A stretch of 64,000 bases of DNA, taken from contig NZ_CP145905.1 of assembly GCF_036894955.1 (NCBI RefSeq), positions 3,676,501-3,740,500 of the forward strand, in the 5' to 3' direction. The notes beneath the pieces were generated by a model. That model saw only the letters and a program-made list of their open reading frames with translations, was not told the origin of the DNA and ran no database searches. This DNA comes from Paenibacillus sp. KS-LC4 (lineage in GTDB: Bacteria; Bacillota; Bacilli; Paenibacillales; Paenibacillaceae). The position numbers and the translations under genes were made by a program. Every line of letters begins with the position of its first letter. The stretch's first letter is position 1. Below are positions 54,527 to 63,200 of the stretch, piece after piece.

Positions 54527-55785
54527 CAGCACCACCGGTATTCTCGATGGAATTCTGATATTTCTTCCATGTACAGGCGCTGTCCGGCTTGCCCGGAAGC
54601 GAGGGCGCCTGGAATCAGGTTCAAGTCCAGCTTGACATTACGGGTGCCGAATTTAACTTTGCTGCTGCTGCGGAGAACCTTTTCATATTCGTCCATCGAC
54701 AGTCGATAACGGTTGTTCAGTTGCTCTTGAAGCTTGAAGCCGCGCAGGACCTCTTGACTGCGCGGGGTGACAACGCCGCTGTAAAATTCGGAGCAGCAGC
54801 CCGAGCCATAGGAGAAAATCCCGATGCGCTTGTTCCCTTCGATCTGCCCGTTGTCGATCGTGCTCGCCAAGGAGAGCAGAACAGTTGCCCCCATAATGTT
54901 TCCTACGCGCTGGCAGTAGGTCAGTCCCGGCACCACGCGCTGCTGGAAATCGGCTTCGATCTCTGGTCCTTTGACCTTGGCGATCTTGCGCATCATCGTG
55001 CGGTGCGCGCCTTTGACCATGCCGCCAAACGGCGTGTGGAAGGACAGGTACTGGAACGTGTTGCAATAATCGATATCGGCAACGCGGCGCTGATATTCCA
55101 GAAACGCATTTTCGCAGCAATCCAGATACGAGAGCAATGAGAGGTCCGCGTCGCCCGCTTCGCTGTCGGCCACCGGGCGGCAGGTGTCCATCACCTCGTA
55201 GCCGTAATACCCGTTGGCTCCGACATCAACTTGGAACATGTGCGGCTTGTCGCTGACCAGAAGCGCCACCGCACCTGCGCCGCCGCTCGGTTCGGCGAAC
55301 GACCAGTCTTCGCTGAGCGCATCTCCTCCTTCAACGGCCAGAAATCGGGAGATGTCCGTGGCGACGACTAGTGCTTTGGCTCCGGGCGAAACTTGGGCGA
55401 GGATGAAGTTGATTGCCATCTGGAATCCAGCTGTGCCCGAATAGCAGGCTTGCTTGATCTCGAACAGACGGCAAGTACGGCTCAGTCCCAAATGATGATG
55501 CACGTAGGTGCTGAGCGACTTGCCAAAGTCTATCCCTGATTCCGTGCAGGTGATCAGCAGTTCAATGCGGTTTTTTTCTTCCTCGGACAGCGCATCGACC
55601 ACCGGCTTGGCCGCGTTGACTGCAAATGTCACAGGGTCTTCAAACGGCAAGGCGACCGCCTTTTGCTTCATCAGCAAATTTTCAAATCTGGGGATGTCCA
55701 GGTTCCGATGTCTGGCTAGATCCATGACATCGAGATACGTGGTCCCCCCGAACATATTCATCGCTTCGATACCGACGGCAACCAT
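54526..55785 (-). CDS. HMG-CoA synthase-like enzyme for beta-branching (PksG-like)
   Basis: About 419 residues starting at ATG 55785 with AGGAGG 6 bases upstream. All catalytic residues are present: glutamate in CTESGIDFGKS, nucleophilic cysteine in KQACYSGTAGF and histidine in YLSFHTPFGGMV. It adds the acetyl unit carried by the donor ACP to the beta-keto group of the growing chain on PKS1, an aldol-type addition. Eleven bases separate it from the decarboxylating KS gene. Confidence 0.93.
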   Translation of the reverse strand: MVAVGIEAMNMFGGTTYLDVMDLARHRNLDIPRFENLLMKQKAVALPFEDPVTFAVNAAKPVVDALSEEEKNRIELLITCTESGIDFGKSLSTYVHHHLGLSRTCRLFEIKQACYSGTAGFQMAINFILAQVSPGAKALVVATDISRFLAVEGGDALSEDWSFAEPSGGAGAVALLVSDKPHMFQVDVGANGYYGYEVMDTCRPVADSEAGDADLSLLSYLDCCENAFLEYQRRVADIDYCNTFQYLSFHTPFGGMVKGAHRTMMRKIAKVKGPEIEADFQQRVVPGLTYCQRVGNIMGATVLLSLASTIDNGQIEGNKRIGIFSYGSGCCSEFYSGVVTPRSQEVLRGFKLQEQLNNRYRLSMDEYEKVLRSSSKVKFGTRNVKLDLNLIPGALASGQAGQRLYMEEISEFHREYRWC

Positions 55786-55796
55786 AGTTGTCCTCC

Positions 55797-57023
55797 TCAT
55801 ACTCGTTGTAAACAGATGGCGGTGTTAACCCCGCCAAATCCCATGCTCAGACTTAAGGCTCTGTGCATGTCATGCGGCTCCGCTTTTCCACGAACCCAGT
55901 TGAACTCGTCGTCCATCGGGCTATCCAGGTTGCGGGTCGGATGCAGCTGAGATGCTCTCATCTGCATAAGCGTGGCGACGATCTCCACAGCGCCTGCCGC
56001 CGACAATCCATGACCCGTGATCGACTTGGTCGCGTTGATGCGCGCTGCGAGCAGCCCGCATTCGCGAAAAGCCTGCAATTCAGTCTCATCCCCGATCCCC
56101 GATCCCGTTCCATGCGGATTGATGTAGTCGACCTCCTCGGGTGACAGGCCCGCTCGTTCCAGCGCTAGTCGAATCACTCGAGCCTCCCCCTCGCAAGAGG
56201 GGTTCGGATTGCGGTTGGCATCCATCGCCAAACCCCATCCAACCACGCTCGCGTAGGGTCGGACCTGCCGCTGGATCGCATGTTCGGCTCGTTCGATCAC
56301 GATAACGCCGCATCCTTCCCCGTAAATGAACCCGTCGCGCTCCTTGTCAAACGGACGGCATGCCCGTGCTGGGTCATCCGCATAGCGGTCACTTCCCATC
56401 GCGCCGAGTGCTCGTAATCCCTGAAGCTCCATGTAGGACAGATCCATCAAGCCTCCCATCGCGAGGCAGACATCAACTTGTCCCGAAAGAACCGCTTCGG
56501 CGGCCTGCAAGACCGCCAATTGTCCGCTGGCCGAAGCCCCGCCGAGCGTGTAACCGAACCCGCGTATGCCGAACTGTTCGGTACACAAGCCGCTCAGGTC
56601 GCTGTCCAAAAAAGAGAGGCCGTAGGTCGGACGCAAAAAGTCGAGCTGGTCCCGGTAGGATTCATATGTTTGCAGCAATTCACGCTGCTGCAGGTTGGAG
56701 CCGCCTACGACAAGACCGATGCGGGATGGGTCGACCGTGCTTAGCAGCGCTTCGTCCCACGCCTCTTGCAAGGTGGCCAGCGCCACTTGCCCGGAAAAAG
56801 AAAGTGTGCGCAACAGCCGTTTGGTAAAACGCTCCGGAAGAGACAAGAAAGGAACCTCCGCTCCGAGGAAGGAGGTTCCTTTTTGTCTGCCCGGGCGTTG
56901 CATCACGCTGAACGCATGACGACCTGCCAGCAGAGCGGAAGTAAAATCCGACTTGCCCTGCCCGATGGCCGAGGTGACGCCAAGGCCCGTGATGAGCAAC
57001 TCAGGCGGTCTGGAGCTTACCAT
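55797..57023 (-). CDS. decarboxylating ketosynthase of the beta-branching cassette (PksF-like)
   Basis: About 408 residues starting at ATG 57023 (GAGG upstream), 23 bases inside the end of the ACP gene. KS fold with NPHGTGSGIGDE and KSITGHGLSAAG, but the nucleophile position reads GGASASGQLA, with serine where elongating KSs have cysteine. Such KSs decarboxylate malonyl-ACP to acetyl-ACP without condensing. It prepares the acetyl donor on the adjacent ACP. Confidence 0.92.
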   Translation of the reverse strand: MVSSRPPELLITGLGVTSAIGQGKSDFTSALLAGRHAFSVMQRPGRQKGTSFLGAEVPFLSLPERFTKRLLRTLSFSGQVALATLQEAWDEALLSTVDPSRIGLVVGGSNLQQRELLQTYESYRDQLDFLRPTYGLSFLDSDLSGLCTEQFGIRGFGYTLGGASASGQLAVLQAAEAVLSGQVDVCLAMGGLMDLSYMELQGLRALGAMGSDRYADDPARACRPFDKERDGFIYGEGCGVIVIERAEHAIQRQVRPYASVVGWGLAMDANRNPNPSCEGEARVIRLALERAGLSPEEVDYINPHGTGSGIGDETELQAFRECGLLAARINATKSITGHGLSAAGAVEIVATLMQMRASQLHPTRNLDSPMDDEFNWVRGKAEPHDMHRALSLSMGFGGVNTAICLQRV

Positions 57024-57249
57024 AGAGGACCTCGACCAGTTCACCGATGTTTTTCGCCGTGGACAACTCAACGAGCGGGACCCTCAGGTTCAGCTCCTCG
57101 ATGATCATCATGACGATCTCTGCGCGATCCACTGAATTCGCCCCAAGATTGACCAATTGGTCCGTCGGCTGGAAGGAATGATCCTCCAGTTCCGGGAGCA
57201 CTTCACGGACATTGCTAACGACGACTTCAAAAATCTCTTGTTTGGTCAT
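57001..57249 (-). CDS. discrete donor acyl carrier protein of the beta-branching cassette (AcpK-like)
   Basis: An 82-residue ACP with phosphopantetheine serine in LGANSVDRAEIVMM. It has the N-S-V-D-R form typical of donor ACPs of HMGS cassettes rather than module ACPs. It carries malonyl and then acetyl for the HMGS-like enzyme. It overlaps both neighbours: 4 bases with PKS1 and 23 with the decarboxylating KS. Confidence 0.9.
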   Translation of the reverse strand: MTKQEIFEVVVSNVREVLPELEDHSFQPTDQLVNLGANSVDRAEIVMMIIEELNLRVPLVELSTAKNIGELVEVLYGKLQTA

Positions 57250-60200
57250 TTTACTTCCTCCTTGATTTTGAACTGCTGAAGCAATTGATCAGCTTGCTCG
57301 CTGCCGAGATTTCCTTCATACACCTGCAAGAGCAGATCGTCGACGGAGAGCTCCGTTGCCGGTTGTTCCGCGATCGGATGCTCTTGCAGTTGCTTGCTCA
57401 AGTAAGCGGCAAACTCGCGAAGGGTTGGGTAGTCGTAGACTTTGGTCGCCGGGATGTCGGTGCCATGTTGCTGGTTGATTACGCGAATCCATTCCACCCC
57501 AACGATGGAATCCAGCCCCATGTCGACGAACTTTTTGTCGAGATCGATGTCGGCCGCTTGCAGGAACAACGCGTCTGCGAGACTTTCGCGCAATTGTTCG
57601 TGCGGCGCGGCCGCCGTGACGGAAGGAGCTATCTTGGAAGCTTTGATTTGCGATGCAGGCTCCGTCCCTGATGTCGATGCTGCTTTTGGTGCGTTTTTGC
57701 TCAACACGTTTGCGATATAGCTGGCAAACTCGCGGATGGTCGGGTAGTCATACACTTTGGTTGCCGAAATATCCGTTCCGTACTGTTGATTGATCACGCG
57801 AACCCATTCCACACTGACGATGGAGTCCAGCCCCATGTCCACGAATGCCTTGTTCACGTCGACGTCACTTGGCTGCAAGAACAGCGCTTCAGCCAGGGTC
57901 GCTTGCAGCTCTTTTTGTAAAGATTCTGCCGGGATAGAAGCCGGAACAGACGATGCTGGCACCGTCACTTTGATCTGCGCAGGAGCAGCAGCCGGAGCCG
58001 TCGTCGCTTGACCTACAGGTGACAGTTGGATCGGTTGACGAGTTGCTGATCGTTCCGAGAACGGCTCACGGACCGCCGACAGCGGCTGCAGCGCGATTCC
58101 GTTCGTTCGGGCGGAAAGGTTCGACGACATTTTGGCCGAGCCGATTGACTTGATTTCGCCCTCCGATGCGACTGCCGATGCAGGTGCTACTGGTGCTACC
58201 AGTGTTACCGGTTCTGCTGGTGCTACTGGTGCCACTGGTGCCACTGGTACTACTGGTGCTACTGGTTCTACTGGTTCTGCCTGCGCCGCTGCCGATGCTA
58301 CACGGATCGACGGGAGCCAGATGCGTTGTTTGGCAAATGGGTACGACGGCAGACTGATCAGGCGCGGCTGGTGTGCACCGTGCAGCTTTTTCCAATCTAA
58401 GGTCAATCCCTTGACCCACAAGGATAGGAGTTTGCTGAACTTGCGCTTTGAAATCCACGCTTCAATCGTCAGCGCCATGTCTTCATCGGCGGCAAACAGC
58501 ATCAGATCCTCATTGTTGCGTCTGAATTGCCCGCGATACAGGTCTTCTACGTCCGTCTTGCCAGCCGCATAGCGCGTCAGCTTGTCAGTCATCTCTTGCA
58601 CAGAGCCAACAATCAGCGCCAGCCGCTCTTCCATAGGCTCGCGTCCCACCTGTAGCGTATAGGCTGCATCGGACAGATTGGCCTCCGTGATTCGCCCGTC
58701 CTCGATGGCTTCCAGCAACTGCTGAGCCTGCTCGCGAAGCTGCTCTTCCTGCCGAGCCGACAACACGATCACAGCCGGGTTCTGTGGCGTGACCCGCGCC
58801 TGCGTCTCAGACACATGCTCAGGTCTGTACTCTTCGATGAGAATATGCGCATTGGCACCGCCTGCGCCAAACGAGGACAGACCTGCGATGCGCGGACCTT
58901 CCTGTTCTTTGCCGTCGATCTCTACCATTGGACGCTTCCAATCGGACAACTCCTGCTGCACCACAAACGGCGTTTTCCCAAACTGAATATTTGGATTCAA
59001 CTGTTGCGTATGCAGGCTCGGCACGAGTTGGCCATGCTTCATCTGCATAACAATCTTTGCAAGTCCCGCAATGCCGGCTGCCGCTTCCAGATGTCCGATG
59101 TTCGACTTCACCGAGCCGATCGCGCAAAATCCGGTGTCCTTCGTATGGCGTCGGAAAGCTTGTGTTAACCCGGTTATCTCGATCGGATCGCCAAGCTCTG
59201 TGCCCGTGCCGTGCGCTTCGATGTAGCTGACTTGGCGCGCGTTGAGTCCGGCTCGTTCCAAGGTCTCAAAGATCAGGTCGCCTTGTGCAGTCGGGTTGGG
59301 CACCGTATACCCGTTGGTCTTGCCGCCGTGGTTCACTCGGGCGGCCCGGATCAGCGCATGAATCTGGTCGCCGTCCGCGAGCGCTTGAGACAACGGCTTG
59401 AGCAATACTGCTCCTACACCTTCGCCCGGCACGAATCCGTTGCCGTTCAGCCCGAAGCTCTTGCACTGCCCGTCCGTCGAGAGCATCCGCTGCGCACTGA
59501 GGAACACGTAGGTAGAAGGATGCAGGTACAGGTTCACGCCGCCTGCGATCGCCAACTCGCAGTCCCCGCGATACAAGTGCTCGCAGGCCTCATAAATCGC
59601 GCTCAGCGAAGAGGAGCACATCGTATCCACCGGCATGCTCGGCCCGTTAAGGTTGAGGAAATACGACACGCGGTTCGCAACGGAAGCAAAAGATGTGCGC
59701 GGGAAGATCTTCTCCCCTTGCTTCCACAGATCCGGCCCATACAGCTCAAAGCCGGTTTTGGTCACGCCGACAAACACCCCGACTCGGCCTTCGTGCTGGC
59801 TTGCGATGCGCTCCTTGGTATATCCGGCATCCTCCAGCGCCTTCCAGCTCTCTTCCAAGAAAAGGCGCTCCTGTGGGTCAATGTTGATCGTCTCCCGGGG
59901 CGACAGGTTGAAAAACTGCGGATCAAAGTCTGCGAATCCGTCTATAAAACCACCCCATTTGCTGTAGCTTTTGCCTTGTCTCATCGCCTCGTCTTGGTTC
60001 GGATGGTGAAAATCATCCAGCGACCAGCGTTCGCTCGGAACCTCAGAGACGCAGTCTCGGCCCGCTTTCAAATTCTCCCAATAGTGCTGTAGCGAAGGCG
60101 ATTTAGGATATCGGCCGGAGAATCCGATGATCGCAATTGGTTCGCGCTCGTTCGGTTTAGTCGGCAATGGCGCATAATGGGCGATCCGTTCAACATGTCT

Positions 60201-63200
60201 TATCTGCGCCTGAACAACAGATGCATCCGCTACGACGGGAGCTTCATACCCTGTCCACCGCTGGCAGGCCGTCCGTTCCTCCTCGACAAAATAGTCGGTC
60301 ATCGCGCCCAGCGTGCGGTATTCAAAGAAGAGCGTTTTCGACAGATTGCCAAAAATCACGTCGAGCTTCTGGTTGAGCTTGGAGATCATCAGAGAATCGA
60401 TCCCGTATCTCTCCAGCAGCTCTTCTGCATCCAAATGGTTCATGCGGATGCCAGTGGTCTCGCTGAAGAGAGCTTTTAGCGCATGCAAGGTTTTTGCGCG
60501 CAGTGCTGCGTCTTGCTCCTTTACAGGCTTGACGACCACTGCCGCTTTGGTTTTGGCTGCATGTGCCTCGATGCGCTCAATTACTTGATATAGCGTGGTC
60601 TCATAGAGTGAAGCCGGAGTGAGCTCCAGCCCGTATTGACGGTTGATCTTCTGCGCCAGCTTGCTAATCAGGTACGGATCGAAGCCGTATTCCTTCATTT
60701 GGGCATTCGGATCGATCTCGCTTCCCTTCACGTTGAGCAGCTCGGAAACCATGTGCAGCAGAGCTGCTTCCAGCGACGGCAGGAGCACCGTAGAGGAAGC
60801 GGACGTTGCGTGAACCGGTTCTGAGTGCAAGGTCTGCTTAATTTGTGTACGTTTGCCTTCCAACACCATCACCTGATCTTTGCCGGTTGCAAGAGCGCGA
60901 TAAAGGGCCTGCAACCCGGTTTGAGTTCGCAGAGGGATCATCCCTATACGTTGTAGCAGCAGCTTTTCCGTCTCTTCGTCAACGCGTATTCCGCCCTCTT
61001 GCCAGAGCGGCCAGTTGATGGACAAGATGCGTCCGCCGCGAGAGTTCGCAAAGGCATCCAGAAATGCGTTCGCAGCCGCGTAGTCGGCCTGTCCGAGGTT
61101 CCCGAGGACGGCTGCGACGGAGGAGAAGAGCACAAAGAAGTCGAGGCTGAGGCCTTTGCTAGCCGCATCCAGATGCACCACGCCTGCAACCTTGGGAGCC
61201 AGTACCTCTACCAGCTCCTCTTGCGTTTTCTTGAAAATGAACTGATCCCGATTGACGCCCGCGCCATGCAAGATCCCGTGCAAGGTACCGTATTTTTCAC
61301 AGATGCCTTCGATCAGGCGTTTCACCTCAGGAGCAAAGCTTACGTCAACTTGCCGGTATTCCACACAGGCGCCCATGCCCCGCAGTTTCCGCAGACGGGC
61401 CTGACCAGCGCCCGACAGTTGGGATCGACCCACGAGAATCAAGGTCGGGTTAGCGGCCTGACGTGCGATCTCCTCGGCGACGATCATCCCGATCCCGCCG
61501 ACGCCGCCCGTAAGCAGGTAGATGCCTTCTGAGCGCCACGGAACCGGGGCGCTCTCTTGATCCATCTCCACTTCGCGCCACCCGGCAACTAGACGCTTGC
61601 CGTTTTGATAGCGGACGTGGTCATCTTGCAGGGCATGCAAATTCTCTAGCAGTCTCGCTTCAAGCCCTGCGCCCGACTTCACTTCAATCACTTGCCCGAT
61701 GAAGTTCGGGTTCTCCAACTGTGCCGTTCGCAACAGGCCGGAAAGCGCAGTGAACAACTGCGAATCTGCCTGCGACGACACCGCGATCTGCATCAGCACG
61801 TTGCCCTTCGGCTTGTTCTGCAGAAGGGTCTGAATCTCCGTGAACACCTGCGCCGCATACGCTTGGAAGCGTTCTACAAGCGCAGCGGAGCCAGCTTGCA
61901 GAATGCGATACTGCAACGAATCAAGCTTCACATCTACCTCGCAAAGCAGCACAAGATGCTGCGCGATAGATGGTGATAAAGTTTGCGAGACCACATCCTG
62001 CTCGGTCCAGATCGGTTCAAACAGCAGCGCTTCATAGCCATCCTGCGCTTGCGAAATCCAGTGGCGCTCCTTCGCGAACGGATAGGTCGGCAGGCTAAGA
62101 CGGAGCGGGCGCTTCTCGCCGTAGAGTCGGTTCCAGTCAGAAAAGTAGCCCTTTACCCAGAGTTCGGCGATCTGCTCCGCCTCTCGCGCTTCCGGATGAG
62201 CGGCCGCTTCGGCTAAGCTGATCTTGCCGCGCTTGACCTGCCCTCTCCAGACTTCGCTCAGCCCGGTCTGCCCTTGCAAGATCACCTTCAATTTTCGCTC
62301 CAACTCTTCAACCGACGTAACGACCAGCGCCAGACGCTCTTCCATCGCATCGCGCCCAACTTGCAGCGTGTAGGCGATGGATGCAAGGTCTTCTTCGGCA
62401 AACTTCTGCGCGACGAGGGCGCTGCACAGTTGCCGCACCTGCTCCTTCAGCCGATGTTCATTTTTGGCTGACAGCGCGATGATGTACGGATTCTTGGTGG
62501 AATTATCCGTCTTCAAGCTCGGTCGCTCCTTCGGCACATACTCCTCGATTATGGCATGCGCGTTAACGCCGCCAAAGCCGAAGGAACTGACGCCCGCGCG
62601 GCGCGGCAGGTCTTGGCCGGCTGCATCATGCAGAGCCTCCCATCGCTTCACCTCCCGCACGAGATAGAACGGGCTGCCCTCCAGTTGGATGTAAGGGTTG
62701 ACCTTTTCGCAATGCAGTGTAGGTGCCAGCGTCCGGTGCCGGAGCTGTAGCAGCACTTTAATCACACCTGCAATGCCCGCCGCAAGCTCAAGGTGGCCGA
62801 TGTTCGTTTTCACCGAACCTAGCCCGCAATGAACGCTCTCAACCTCTTGCGTACCTGTTCTTCTATACAACTCATGGAACGCGCTCTTCAATCCATTGAT
62901 CTCAATGGGGTCGCCCAATTCGGTACCCGTTCCGTGCGCCTCGATGTAGGTGATGGTACGCGGGTCAATGCCGGCTTTCACGTACGCGTTGATTAGCAGG
63001 TCCGCTTGAGCCTTCGGGTTGGGAGCCGTCAGCGAGTTCGCGCGTCCCCCATGGTTGACCGCAGTCGAGCGAATCAAGCCGTAAATATGATCTCCGTCAC
63101 GCTCAGCAACCGATAGCTTTTTCAAAACGAGCATGCCGACCCCTTCGCCGCGCACATAACCATTAGCAGCGTCCGAGAACGTCTTGCAGCGTCCGTCTTC

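Noticed and set aside
58182..58282. A CRISPR-like or other mobile repeat array.
   Set aside because: The units are 9 bases, imperfect, without spacers, and encode a Val-Ala-Pro linker in frame.
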